The translations under genes were made by a program, and so were the position numbers. Below, one piece after another: positions 1 through 8,793 of a stretch of DNA of 64,000 nt. Numbering within the stretch: position 1 is the first letter of the stretch; each line of letters begins with the position of its first letter. The stretch is from Glycomyces harbinensis (lineage in GTDB: Bacteria; Actinomycetota; Actinomycetes; Mycobacteriales; Micromonosporaceae): assembly GCF_900101745.1 (NCBI RefSeq), contig NZ_FNAD01000007.1, positions 248,001 to 312,000 on the forward strand, given 5' to 3'. The notes beneath the pieces were generated by a model. That model worked only from the letters and a program-made list of their open reading frames with translations, ran no database searches and was not told the DNA's origin.

Positions 1-1541
1 GGCTCGCCGTCCGGGTCTTGGAACTCGCACCCGTAGGACGCTCCGAAGTTGGCCGCCTGCAAGTCGGCGATGGTGCCGTGAGCGCGGTTGTTCATCACGA
101 CGAAGACCACCGGCAGGCCCCGTTCGACGGCCATGGGAAGCGCCGGCAGCTGGGAGCTCATGCCGCCGTCGCCGACGAGGGCGACCACCGCGCGATCCGG
201 CCGGGCGATCTGGACGCCTACGGCGGCAGCGGGTCCGAACCCCATCGTCGAGGCCCCGCCGGGGGTGATGAAGCGGCCCTCCGCGGGAAGTTCGTAGCAG
301 CGCGCGACGCCGTTCTTGTTCCATCCGACGTCCGTGACCAGAACGGCGTCCGCGGGCAGGGTCTCGCGGAGGTCGGTCAGGATGCGCTCGGGCCGGAGCG
401 GGAAGTCGTCGGCGCGGCCGCGCTCCCGGCTGGCGTCGAACAGCGCCGTGCGTTCCTTTCTGATCGACTCGCGAACGCCGGGGCGCCGGACGGGCTCGGG
501 GGCGATTTCGCGGACCGTCTTGTCGATCGCTTCGACCGCGAGGACGACGTCGGCGACCGCGCCGATCGCCACCGGGAAGTTGCGGCCGATCTCTGCGGAG
601 TCGATGTCGATTTGGATCAGGTCGCCCTCGTGCTCCAGGTTCCAGGTGTAGCGCGGGTCCCATGAGCTCGCGTCGGTCTCGGCGAAGCGCGTGGCCAGGG
701 CCAGGACCACGTCCGCGCTGCGCGTGTAGTCGTTGGTGGACTCCATACCCCAGAACCCCGGCATGCCCAGCAGGAGCGGATGGTCGTCGGGGACCGCCCC
801 TTTCGCCATGAGCGAGTGGACCATCGGCATGTCGAGATACTCCGTCAGCGAGAGCACCGCCCGGCGGCCCGCCTCGCCGCGCAGTCCGCCGCCGAGGTAG
901 ACCAGCGGCCGTTCGGCTTCGGTGAGCCGGGCCGCGATCCGCCGAGCCGTCGCCTCCGGCAGCCCGGGGACGGCGGTCTCGGCGGGGAGCGGATGGTCGC
1001 AGGGGGCGACCTTGCGGGAGAAGAGGTCCATGGGGACGTTCACCAGAACGGCCCCGGGCCTGCCGGAGGCCGCGGTCCAGAAGGCCCGCTCGGTGAACCG
1101 GCCCAGGTCCTCGGCGCGGTGGAGGCGCCACGTCCGCTTGACGAAGGGCGTGAAGACAGCCGCCTGGTCGGCGTCGGCGTGCAGGTTGACCTCTTGGTGG
1201 GGGTGGCGGCCGTGATAGTACGACGGCACGTCACCAGCGATCGCGACCAGCGGAACGGAGTCCATCGCGGCGGTCGCGACGCCGGTCACGGCGTTCATCA
1301 TGCCGGGTCCGACGTGGGTGAGCAGGACCCCCGGTCGCCCTGAGGCGCGGGCGTAACCGTCAGCGGCGTGCGCCGCCGCCTGCTCGTGGCGGGCGATCAC
1401 GAACTCGATCGGGCTGCGGCCCAACGCGTCCAGCAGTGCGATGTTGGTGTGGCCGCATGTGCCGAAGATGAACTCGACGCCGTAGTCCTCCAACTGGCGC
1501 ACCAGTGCTTCGGCGGCGCTGACCTTCTCGCCCGAGCTCAT
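1..1541 (-). CDS. TPP-dependent acetolactate synthase-like enzyme (C-terminal end outside window)
   Basis: The first ~513 residues are visible; the C-terminus runs off the left edge. The N-terminal pyrimidine-binding domain carries the catalytic Glu in ARHEQAAAHAADGY (about residue 55). The C-terminal domain has the TPP/Mg motif VGDGGMSS followed ~25 residues later by NN. This is the fold of acetolactate synthase, glyoxylate carboligase and related 2-oxoacid decarboxylases/carboligases. The substrate cannot be read from sequence. The ATG at 1541 overlaps the stop of the upstream aldehyde dehydrogenase (ATGA), so the two are translationally coupled. The pairing suggests that a decarboxylation or carboligation product is an aldehyde handled by that dehydrogenase (inference). 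Confidence 0.9.
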   Translation of the reverse strand, partial: MSSGEKVSAAEALVRQLEDYGVEFIFGTCGHTNIALLDALGRSPIEFVIARHEQAAAHAADGYARASGRPGVLLTHVGPGMMNAVTGVATAAMDSVPLVAIAGDVPSYYHGRHPHQEVNLHADADQAAVFTPFVKRTWRLHRAEDLGRFTERAFWTAASGRPGAVLVNVPMDLFSRKVAPCDHPLPAETAVPGLPEATARRIAARLTEAERPLVYLGGGLRGEAGRRAVLSLTEYLDMPMVHSLMAKGAVPDDHPLLLGMPGFWGMESTNDYTRSADVVLALATRFAETDASSWDPRYTWNLEHEGDLIQIDIDSAEIGRNFPVAIGAVADVVLAVEAIDKTVREIAPEPVRRPGVRESIRKERTALFDASRERGRADDFPLRPERILTDLRETLPADAVLVTDVGWNKNGVARCYELPAEGRFITPGGASTMGFGPAAAVGVQIARPDRAVVALVGDGGMSSQLPALPMAVERGLPVVFVVMNNRAHGTIADLQAANFGASYGCEFQDPDGE

Positions 1542-3019
1542 GCGCGTTCTCCCCACAGGGAGGTCCCGCGCATCATGAGGGTTTTGATCACCGTGTAGTC
1601 CTCAATCATGGATCTCGGGCTCTCCCGCCCGAACCCGGAGTCCTTGACACCGCCGAACGGGACGTGGTCGAGCCTGAAGTTCGAGGAGCCGTTGACCACG
1701 AGTCCGCCGACCTCCAGATCGCGCCAGGCGGTGAAGACGCGGTCGACGTCGCGGGTGAACAGGCCCGCCTGGAGCCCGTACCGGCTCCGGTTACACCGCT
1801 CGAGGACCTCAGTGAAGTCGTCGAACGGCATGACCGCGACCAGAGCGCCGAAGACCTCTTCGACCACGACCGCCGCGGAGTCGGGCGGTTCGGCCAGGAC
1901 CGTCGGCATCGCCGTGGCGCCGTCGCGCTCACCCCCGAGCAGCAGCCGGGCTCCGGCTGCGACGGCCTCGGCGCTCCACTGCACCACCCGCTCGGCGGCG
2001 TCCTCATCGACCATGGAGCCGACGTCGGTGCCAGGGTCGAGAGGATCCCCTACCGAGAGCGCGGCCACTTCAGCGGTGAACGCGTCCAGGAACTCCCCGA
2101 AGCGGGACCGATGCACGTACACCCGCTGCACCGAGATGCAGCTCTGACCCGAGTTGCTGAACCCTGTTCGGGCGCACACCCGGGCTGCCGCCGCCACGTC
2201 GGCGTCGTCGCAGACGATGGTAGCCGCGTTCCCGCCCAGTTCCAGGACCAGGCGTTTGGCGCCGGCCGCCCGGGCCACGGCGTCCCCGGTCGCGGCGCTG
2301 CCCGTGAAGCTGATGACACCGATCTCCGGAGCGGCGCACAGTTCGGCGCCCACCTGTCCGTCGCCGTGCAGCAGTTGCACGGCCTCGGTCGGCATCCCGG
2401 CCTCCAGTAGCAGTGCCACGACCGCGGCAGTGGAGGCGGGAGCCTGCGGCGGCGCTTTGACGACGGTGGTGTTGCCCGCTGCGAACGAGGCGCCTAGCTT
2501 GTGCGCCAAGAGGTTCGCCGGAGCGTTGAAAGGAGTGACGGCCAGCGCGACCCCGACCGGAGCGCGGTAGGTGAACGCGGTGTTCCCGACGCCGCGGGCC
2601 CATCCGGCGACCGGCAGCGTCTCGCCGCCGATCTGCCGGGCTTCGGCCGCGCATACGGCGAAGGTGTCCGCGACGCGCTCGATCTCGCCGCGTCCGTCCT
2701 TGACCGGCTTGCCCAGTTCCAGCGCGAGTATCCGCGCCATGGCGTCCCGGTGCTCCAGGGCCAGTGCCGATGCCCGTTCCAGCACCTGGGCTCTACTGGA
2801 CGGGGCCGATCGCCTCGTCTCCCCGGCATAGGCGCTGAGGCGCGACCGGACCGCCGTCACATCGGTCGGTCCCGCTACGGGGGAGCGGCTCACGGGCTGT
2901 TTCACGAATGGTCCGATCCTGTCGCGGTGCGGACCGTCTTCGAGCCAGCGGCCGCCGACGTAGTGGGGCGCCGGAATGACCCTGGCCTCGGATTCGGCGG
3001 CGAGCATCGCTGTCAGCAT
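1538..3019 (-). CDS. NAD(P)-dependent aldehyde dehydrogenase
   Basis: 493 aa, the usual ALDH length. The general-base Glu lies in LELGGNAAT and the catalytic Cys in NSGQSCISVQR. The C-terminal signature DHVPFGGVKDSGFGRE is typical of lactaldehyde/phosphonoacetaldehyde-type ALDHs. The ATG at 3019 is preceded by GAGAGG at 7 bases. The start lies at the edge of the IclR operator region, and the gene is first in a leftward operon with the TPP enzyme. It oxidises an aldehyde to the acid, possibly a substituted short aldehyde given the family signature; the true substrate is unknown. Confidence 0.92.
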   Translation of the reverse strand: MLTAMLAAESEARVIPAPHYVGGRWLEDGPHRDRIGPFVKQPVSRSPVAGPTDVTAVRSRLSAYAGETRRSAPSSRAQVLERASALALEHRDAMARILALELGKPVKDGRGEIERVADTFAVCAAEARQIGGETLPVAGWARGVGNTAFTYRAPVGVALAVTPFNAPANLLAHKLGASFAAGNTTVVKAPPQAPASTAAVVALLLEAGMPTEAVQLLHGDGQVGAELCAAPEIGVISFTGSAATGDAVARAAGAKRLVLELGGNAATIVCDDADVAAAARVCARTGFSNSGQSCISVQRVYVHRSRFGEFLDAFTAEVAALSVGDPLDPGTDVGSMVDEDAAERVVQWSAEAVAAGARLLLGGERDGATAMPTVLAEPPDSAAVVVEEVFGALVAVMPFDDFTEVLERCNRSRYGLQAGLFTRDVDRVFTAWRDLEVGGLVVNGSSNFRLDHVPFGGVKDSGFGRESPRSMIEDYTVIKTLMMRGTSLWGERA

Positions 3020-3051
3020 ATTCTGCCTCTCGACCGTCTAGCGGTTTTATC

Positions 3052-3167
3052 GAACCGTACTGCGGACTAGAATCAGATTAGGGCTCACGTTCGGTCTTGG
3101 CAAGACTCTGCATCGATCGGTCTCGATAAATACCGACTGGCAGTCCTACTGGACCGCTCTGCGGACT
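3052..3167. promoter_or_regulatory. Two direct repeats, candidate IclR operators
   Basis: The 17-mers GAACCGTACTGCGGACT (3052-3068) and GGACCGCTCTGCGGACT (3151-3167) match at 14 of 17 positions and start 99 bases apart. The second contains the perfect inverted repeat CCGC-TCT-GCGG. They lie between the divergent aldehyde dehydrogenase and IclR genes, so both directions could be controlled by the IclR protein. Binding itself is inferred. Confidence 0.55.
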
Positions 3168-3263
3168 CGGTGTACAGTTCCGATTGTCATCCGCCGCTCG
3201 CGGCCACCCGCTTTCGCGGGGTCCGCCGTGGACCGAAGACCGATCGCAGACCGGAGCGTGCCC

Positions 3264-4052
3264 ATGTCCGCCAATTCGTCGGAAGCCGACGCCCCGTCCG
3301 ACGTCCAGGGTGTCCGCAGCGTCGAGCGCGCCGTCGAGATCATGTCGCTGCTGACCGAGGAGAAGCCGGTCGTCTCCATCAGGGACATCGTCGAGGCCAC
3401 CGGGCTCGCGAAGACCACGGTGATCCGCCTGGTCCAGACCCTGGAACGGAACGGCCTCCTGTGGTCGGCTCCCAACGGCTACCTCCCCGGCCCCGGGTTG
3501 TGGCGCTGGGCGCATCTGGCGCGCAGCAGCTGGGAGCTGCCGCCCGAGACGCGCCAGCACATGCGGGAGCTGGGCGCGCGTCGGCGCGAGACCGTGAACC
3601 TCTACATGGTCCGCGACGTCTACCGGGTCTGCGTGGCCCAGCAGGAGAGTCCGCAGCCGCTGCGCCACGTCGTACACGTCGGGGACGAGCTGCCGCTGTG
3701 GGCCGGCGCGGCGTCGAAGGTCCTCCTGCGCGACGCGCCCGAAGCGCTCCTGCGGCGGATCGCGATCAGTTCCCCCTATGGGGAAGGGCACGTCGGGAAG
3801 CTCCGGCAATGGATCGGCGAAGCCGAGCACCGGGGTTGGGCGGCAAGCCACGGCGAACGCGAAGCGGGCCTCTCGGCGGTCGCCGTTCCCGTCTTCGGCC
3901 GGACCGGTGGCGTGGTGGCCGCGCTCTCCCTGAGCGGTCCGAGCGTCCGCTTCCCCGACGACGTGGTGGAGCGGTTCGCCGCGGACCTGCGCCACGTCGC
4001 CAAGGAGATCTCCGAGCGGGGCTTCGAGCACCCGCTCGTCCCCGTTCGATGA
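3264..4052 (+). CDS. IclR-family transcriptional regulator
   Basis: 262 aa from the ATG at 3264, which has GGAG 9 bases upstream; a GTG at 3228 in the same frame lacks a good ribosome site. The N-terminal winged helix-turn-helix (about residues 15-80, containing SIRDIVEATGLAKTTVIRLV) is followed by the IclR effector-binding domain (about 85-255). IclR proteins normally repress or activate adjacent catabolic genes in response to a small acid. Position between the ALDH/TPP-enzyme operon and the CoA-transferase/lyase genes makes it the likely pathway-specific regulator. Confidence 0.9.
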   Translation: MSANSSEADAPSDVQGVRSVERAVEIMSLLTEEKPVVSIRDIVEATGLAKTTVIRLVQTLERNGLLWSAPNGYLPGPGLWRWAHLARSSWELPPETRQHMRELGARRRETVNLYMVRDVYRVCVAQQESPQPLRHVVHVGDELPLWAGAASKVLLRDAPEALLRRIAISSPYGEGHVGKLRQWIGEAEHRGWAASHGEREAGLSAVAVPVFGRTGGVVAALSLSGPSVRFPDDVVERFAADLRHVAKEISERGFEHPLVPVR

Positions 4053-4088
4053 AGCGGGCGCCCGCCGCCCCGCGGAAGGAGTGACCGG

Positions 4089-5276
4089 ATGTCCGAGGGA
4101 CCGCTCAGCGGTGTACGGGTGCTGGACCTGACCAACGTTCTGGCCGGACCCTATTGCAGCTACCAGTTGATGCTCCTGGGCGCGGAGGTCGTCAAGGTGG
4201 AGGTGCCCGGGCAGGGTGATCTGGCCCGACAGCTCGGTCCGGACCCCGACCTGAACCGCCGGGGCCTCGGTGCTTCCTTCCTCGCCCAGAATGCGGGTAA
4301 GCGGTCCGTCGAGATCAACCTCAAGGACGACGCTGGCCGCGACCGCTTCGAGGGCCTCGTCGCCGACGCCGATGTGCTGCTCGAGAACTTCCGTGCCGGC
4401 GTGATGGATCGCCTCGGCTACGGCTGGGAACGCCTGCGGGAGACCAATCCCCGCCTCGTCTACTGCGCCATCTCCGGCTTCGGGCAGACCGGCCCCATGA
4501 GCGGGGCTCCCGCATACGACCAGATCATCCAGGGTCTCTCCGGCATGATGAGCGTCACCGGGACCGCGGAGACCGCTCCGCTTCGCGTGGGTTTCCCCGT
4601 CTGCGACACCATCGGAGGCCTCGTCGCCGCCTTGCACATCGCCGCGGCCGTGGCCGGGCGCTCCCGCACGGGCGAGGGGACCTTCCTCGATGTGTCCATG
4701 CTGGAGTCGGCGGTGTCGGCGATGGGCTGGGCCGTCTCGAACTACCTGGTGTGCGGGGTCGAACCGCGGCCCATGGGCACGCAGAACGCCACGTCCGCCC
4801 CGTCGGGCACCTTTAACGCGGCCGACGGCCACCTCAACATCGCCGCGAACCGGCAGCAGCAGTTCGAGGCGCTCTGCGCGGTCGTGGGACGCCTCGATCT
4901 CCTCACCGACCCGCGCTTCACCGACCGAGAGCAGCGCAAGGCCCACCGGGACGAACTCAACCGCGAACTCGACCGTGCCCTCGGTGCCAAGAGCGCGGGA
5001 GAGTGGGAGGACCTGCTCAACGCCGCCGGCGTGCCCGCCGCCCGCATCACGACCGTCCCCCAGATGGTCGGACTCGACCAGCTGCGCCACCGCGGCTTCT
5101 TCACCGACCTCCCCTTCCCCGACGGCTCCGACCGGACGTTGCGGGTGACCGGCACGGGGGTCCTGCACGACGGCGAGCCGCTGCGTCCGGCGACTCCGCC
5201 CCCGCTGCTGGGAGAACAGAACCACGAGCACTGGAACGCCGCACTCGTCCGCGATGCGCGACCGGAGGCCACATGA
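4089..5276 (+). CDS. Family III (CaiB/BaiF) acyl-CoA transferase
   Basis: 395 aa, normal for the family. The N-terminal Rossmann part begins VLDLTNVLAGPYCS. The predicted acyl-accepting Asp is in PAYDQIIQGLSG, and ENFRAGVMDRLGYG is the usual CoA-contact segment. GGAAGGAG lies just upstream of the ATG. The gene follows IclR by 36 bases and its stop overlaps the start of the next gene (ATGA). It moves CoA from a donor thioester to a carboxylic acid. With a citryl-CoA-lyase-like partner next door, the product may be a beta-hydroxyacyl-CoA that is then cleaved (inference). Confidence 0.92.
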   Translation: MSEGPLSGVRVLDLTNVLAGPYCSYQLMLLGAEVVKVEVPGQGDLARQLGPDPDLNRRGLGASFLAQNAGKRSVEINLKDDAGRDRFEGLVADADVLLENFRAGVMDRLGYGWERLRETNPRLVYCAISGFGQTGPMSGAPAYDQIIQGLSGMMSVTGTAETAPLRVGFPVCDTIGGLVAALHIAAAVAGRSRTGEGTFLDVSMLESAVSAMGWAVSNYLVCGVEPRPMGTQNATSAPSGTFNAADGHLNIAANRQQQFEALCAVVGRLDLLTDPRFTDREQRKAHRDELNRELDRALGAKSAGEWEDLLNAAGVPAARITTVPQMVGLDQLRHRGFFTDLPFPDGSDRTLRVTGTGVLHDGEPLRPATPPPLLGEQNHEHWNAALVRDARPEAT

Positions 5277-6070
5277 ACGACATCGACCCCACCGGGGCCG
5301 TCGCCGACTGGTGGGCCACCGGCATCTCTCGCATCGAACCTGACGTCATCGAACTGCGCGGCCATCCGATCCAGGAATTGATCGGCACCGTCAACTTCCC
5401 CTCGATGATCTGGCTGATGGTCCGCGGTGACCTCCCCTCTCCGGCGCAGTCGACGCTGTTGGAGGCGGCCCTCGTCGCGGCGGTCGACCACGGTCCGCAG
5501 GCGCCCTCGATCGCCGTCGCCCGCATTGCCGCCACATGCGGCATCGACCTCAACAATGCCGTCGCCAGCGCGGTCAACACACTCGGTGACGTCCACGGCG
5601 GAGCCGGGGAGCAGTGCGTCGAACTCCTCGACGACATCCTCGAACGTGAAGGCAGTGGCTTGTCGCTGCCCGACGCCGTCGACGCGGCGATCGCCGCCGG
5701 GCCGAGCTACCTGCCCGGATTCGGCCACCGTTTCCACGAGCGCGACCCGCGCAGGGACCCGCTGATATCCCTTGTCGAACGAGCGGTTCGCGAAGGCACC
5801 GTACCGGGCCGCCACCTTCGCGCGGCCCTGGCATTGGAAGCGGCGCTCGCAGGGTATCGAACGAAGCCGGTTCCAATGAACGTCGACGGCGCGACGGCAG
5901 TGGTCTATGCCGAACTCGGCTTCGCCGCGCCGCTCGCAAGAGGACTGTTCGTGCTCAGCCGCAGCGTCGGCATCCTCGCCCACACATGGGAGGAAGTCCA
6001 GGGCGGCCAGCGGAACAAGGGCCCCCTGCCGCGAGAGATCCTACCCACGTTTCTGAACCGGGTCGTGTGA
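5273..6070 (+). CDS. Citryl-CoA lyase-type protein (short citrate synthase fold)
   Basis: 265 aa, much shorter than citrate synthase but the size of the stand-alone lyase domain related to the C-terminus of ATP-citrate lyase. Visible signatures are GDVHGGAGEQC, the CoA-binding/catalytic GFGHRFHERDPR and NVDGATA. The family cleaves citryl-CoA-like thioesters to acetyl-CoA and an oxoacid. Overlap with the CoA-transferase implies a two-step activation/cleavage pair. No citrate transport genes are visible, so the natural substrate may be another tertiary hydroxy acid. Confidence 0.82.
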   Translation: MNDIDPTGAVADWWATGISRIEPDVIELRGHPIQELIGTVNFPSMIWLMVRGDLPSPAQSTLLEAALVAAVDHGPQAPSIAVARIAATCGIDLNNAVASAVNTLGDVHGGAGEQCVELLDDILEREGSGLSLPDAVDAAIAAGPSYLPGFGHRFHERDPRRDPLISLVERAVREGTVPGRHLRAALALEAALAGYRTKPVPMNVDGATAVVYAELGFAAPLARGLFVLSRSVGILAHTWEEVQGGQRNKGPLPREILPTFLNRVV

Positions 6071-6146
6071 GTAGACGTGACACCTGTTCGTGCCACGCCT
6101 TTGATGTCTATTTCGCCCTGATAGTAGAGCTATAACCCCGTTTGAG

Positions 6147-6171
6147 TAGCCCGGGTGGGATTCGAACCCAC
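6147..6171 (-). other. tRNA 3'-end-like fragment (T-arm plus acceptor strand)
   Basis: Read on the minus strand, a 5-bp stem GTGGG/CCCAC encloses the canonical loop TTCGAAT and is followed by the acceptor-like strand CCGGGCTA. I could not find a matching 5' acceptor strand, D-arm or a U33-containing anticodon loop upstream, and there is no CCA. It looks like the 3' end of a tRNA gene rather than a whole one. Such ends are common attachment sites for integrating elements, and decayed IS copies follow immediately. The rest of 6071-6353 shows no gene. Confidence 0.45.
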
Positions 6172-6353
6172 ACTGTACGGAAGCAGATAGTGCGTCTGAA
6201 CTGCGAAAATATTGTATCTTGCAGTATGCATCCACCAGGGAGCCATGGCGTTCTTTGAGGCTTTGAAGGCGGAACTTAAAAACTGGTTTCAAGTTCTGCG
6301 ACGATCGGATTGGTTGTCTGACTGAGGGTTTCGGATCGGTTCGTTGAACGGAC

Positions 6354-6557
6354 TTGACGAAACCCTGGGAGATTGACGATGAACTATGGGTCCGTATCGA
6401 GGCGTTGTTCCCGGTCCGCCGGTTTGGGAAGCGCGGCTCGATTTCCCCTGACAGCCGAAGATGCTTGCAGGGTGTCCTGTTCGTGCTCTACACCGGTGTC
6501 ACCTGGAAGCATCTGCCGCCCGAACTCGGGTTCGTCACAGCCTCGCGTCGGGACTGA
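6354..6557 (+). mobile_element. IS5-family transposase fragment (N-terminal ~60 residues)
   Basis: From the TTG at 6354 the reading begins MTKPWEIDDELWVRIEAL and contains the DUF4096-type N-terminal segment RRCLQGVLFVLYTGVTWKHLP. It breaks off after PPELGF and no catalytic domain follows. The leader just upstream (GTTTCGG... TCGTTGAACGG... GACGAAACC, from about 6328) matches the leader of the copy at 7073-7915, which points the other way. This is an inactive left end of a closely related element. Confidence 0.8.
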
Positions 6558-6600
6558 CCTCAATCGCTCAATCCGCGGGACAGGCACTGAGGTATTTGCC

Positions 6601-6930
6601 CTAAAAGCGACGCGACCTTGCCCAGATGACGAAGAGGCCAGCGAGCGCGCCACCTGCGATGAGGAGTCCGAGAGCGAGCGCTTCGATGTTCCAACCGTGC
6701 TGCTCCGTGTGCGGAGTTGCGACTTCTTCGCAACGCACCTCGGTCGCGCCGCCCTGCTGGATGCCTTCCTCCGAGTGAACGATGTACTCAGTCCTGCAGA
6801 TATCGGTTGCGAGCACCTCCTGGCCCTCCCACGTCCACGTGGTGGTCTCATGCGGGAACGCGCTATGCGTCTGTATCAGGCCGAGCCCGAGGACTATCAG
6901 GAGTCCGATCACTACCCTGCGAGTCATCAT
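6601..6930 (-). CDS. Small membrane/secreted protein of unknown function
   Basis: 109 aa. The start at 6930 (ATG ATG) has GGAGG 5 bases upstream. There is an N-terminal hydrophobic segment (VVIGLLIVLGLGLI) that could be a signal anchor, and a C-terminal one (ALALGLLIAGGALAGLFVIW) followed by RSRRF. The middle is polar with two Cys (about residues 45 and 65) that could form a disulfide outside the membrane. It lies between two oppositely oriented IS5 remnants. I do not recognise a family. Confidence 0.55.
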   Translation of the reverse strand: MMTRRVVIGLLIVLGLGLIQTHSAFPHETTTWTWEGQEVLATDICRTEYIVHSEEGIQQGGATEVRCEEVATPHTEQHGWNIEALALGLLIAGGALAGLFVIWARSRRF

Positions 6931-7072
6931 CGAGACCTCCGATCTCATTGCACATGGTCTAGTCGAAGGATATGAACGAGCCGGGGGACCGGTCCCGACC
7001 GACCACCCGGCTCTCCTCGACCGACCCCTCGCGGCCTTCCCCGGCGGGCGTGATCCGACATCACGTCATCGG

Positions 7073-7915
7073 TCACATACAAGCGCCACCCATGCTCTGC
7101 AGCGAATCGGCAGCTGCGAGCTTGACGAACCCCTGGTGCATGGACTGGCATCGGTCCCAACGGACGGCGAGGCGCTTGCACTGGTGGAGGTGGGCGATGG
7201 CCTGCTCGACCACCCAGCGGATCTTGCCGAGTCCGATGATCTTCTTACGGCCGCGCTGCGGGATGATCGGCTCGATCCGCCTGTGCTGCAGCCAGTCGCG
7301 GAAGGCTCGCGAGTTGTAGCCGCCGTCGGCCAGGATCACCCCGGGTCTGCGTCGTGGGCGTCCGACCCGGCCCGCAACGAGTGGGATAGCTTCGACCAGG
7401 TCCTGGGCGGCCTTGATGTCGGGCATGTGTTCCCTGCGGTGGTGATGATCGCGAGCGGGAGGCCCTTGCTGTCGCAGGCGATGTGGCGTTTGGATCCGGG
7501 ACGGCCGCGGTCTACCGGCGAGAGCCCTGTTCCTTCCCTCCTTTTTTGGCCCTGACATGCGATCCGTCGAGACAGGCGGCGGACCAGTCGATCTCACCAA
7601 GGGCGTGCAAATCGGACAGCAGGAGCCGGTGGAGGCCGTCCCAGACGCCTGCCTCGCACCGGCGGCGGAACCGTCGCCAACAGGTGATGCCAGAGCCGAA
7701 TCCGAGCTCGGCCGACAGATGCTTCCAGTTGATCCCGGTGTAGAGCACGAGCAGGATGCCCTGCAAGCACTTCCGGTCATCGAGCGGAACCGGGCCGCGC
7801 TTTCCAGGCCGGTGGATCGGCAGCAGCGACTCGGTCAGAGCCCACAAACGGTCGTCGGTCTCTCAAGGTTTCGCCACACCCGTTCAACGAGGAAACCCGA
7901 AACCTCACACCGCAC
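7073..7915 (-). mobile_element. Decayed IS5-family element (transposase pseudogene)
   Basis: Homology to an IS5 transposase is spread over all three minus-strand frames. The N-terminal part (RKCLQGILLVLYTGINWKHL) is near 7750. The SHVRAKKGG catalytic region is near 7550. A middle part reads GSKRHIACDSKGLPLAII in a second frame, and the C-terminal part (MPDIKAAQDLVEAIP, then RWVVEQAIAHLH) is in a third. The initiating GTG would be at 7877, but codon 5 is TGA (7863-7865) where the copy at 6354 has TGG. With a nonsense codon and at least two frame breaks it cannot make transposase. The outer end lies near 7895-7915. Confidence 0.8.
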
Positions 7916-7926
7916 AACCAGTCTGA

Positions 7927-8582
7927 TCACCCAGCAACTAGAAACCAGTTCTTGGTGCCGTCGACTAGCACTTCGAGGGCCCCTGTCGCGGAGAAGACGC
8001 CATGCCTGCGGACATGCTCGGGGAGTGCTGTCTTGAGGTCAGTCAGCTCACTCACTTGCGAGCGGGCGTCATCCCCGTCGGGAACGAGGTGTAGTTCGAC
8101 GGATTCATGCCCGCCTTGGTTCGGCAGTCGGTTGTCCAGCTCGTTGCGCCAGTGCACCTCCGGTGGGAAGGGCAGTCTGCGCCAGATGAGTCGCTCAGCC
8201 GGAGCAGTCGGTTCATTGCCCGTGGCACCGGGTATGAGGCAGACAGGGCCCGGGAACATGGGAGGCGTGGTCGGCCTGGCACGGTACGCCGATACTCCGG
8301 CGAGGAGCTTTTGCGTTGCGTCCGCGCTTTCCAAGCCTTGGATTCGTATCTGCACGATGGGGCCGAGCGGGCCCTCTGGTTCGCACTGCCGGACCATAAC
8401 TGGGACAAGCCGTTTGGTTTCCCCCTTCGCATCCTCAGCGAACATCGCAGCCCACTCCGGCTGCGGGAAACCTGCTGCCAGGTAGTCGGGGGAGAGCACT
8501 GCGATCAGCCGGTCCGACGACTGCAATGCCTTTTGTATCTCGAGCATGAAGTTGCTACCCGGGCGAAAGTCCCATGACTGCT
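7927..8582 (-). pseudogene. Truncated TIR-domain protein
   Basis: The frame from about 8582 to the TGA at 7927 starts WDFRPGSNFMLEI and continues through SSDRLIAVLSPDYL, the core of bacterial TIR/TIR-like signalling domains. A second, effector-type region follows (ELHLVPDGDDARSQV). The first beta strand and first helix of the TIR fold are missing; upstream sequence in this frame shows no homology. The 3' end stops next to the IS5 remnant. It is best read as a remnant broken at both ends. An internal ATG at 8547 would give a protein lacking the NAD-pocket start. Confidence 0.6.
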
Positions 8583-8681
8583 CTGTACTCGCGCAACGGT
8601 CCCTCTGCGACTGTTTCGCAGACGGATTCAGGTTCGCACCGTCGCATAGGAGCCGTGCTTCATTCTGCTCGAGAGCATGCC

Positions 8682-8737
8682 GGGACCAGCGCTTAAGCAG
8701 GCGGACTTGTGGGCCATTCCTTTGGGACTTTCGCCTC
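8682..8737. promoter_or_regulatory. DevR-box candidates upstream of universal stress protein
   Basis: GGGACTTTCGCCTC at 8724-8737 matches GGGAC-N4-GTCCC at 8 of 10 fixed positions and closely resembles the mycobacterial DosR core. A weaker site, CGGACTTGTGGGCC, lies at 8702-8715, and a GGGAC half-site at 8682. The strong box is 56 bases before the stress-protein ATG. Confidence 0.5.
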
Positions 8738-8793
8738 TGATCGTCGAATCCTCTGCCGACGAGACTGAGATCAGAGCGAAAGAGGAGGTCGAG

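Noticed and set aside
3078..5231. 717-residue leftward reading opposite IclR and the CoA-transferase
   Set aside because: Composition is that of an antisense frame of G+C-rich genes (runs of R, G, H, D with no domain). The rightward genes have clear family motifs and ribosome sites.
6120..6250. A complete tRNA gene on the minus strand
   Set aside because: Only the T-arm and acceptor 3' strand fit. No pairing 5' acceptor strand, D-arm or U33 anticodon loop could be placed.
7500..7600. Programmed -1 frameshifting in the IS5 transposase
   Set aside because: Some IS5 relatives use it, but here homology jumps through three frames and an early TGA is present, which indicates decay.
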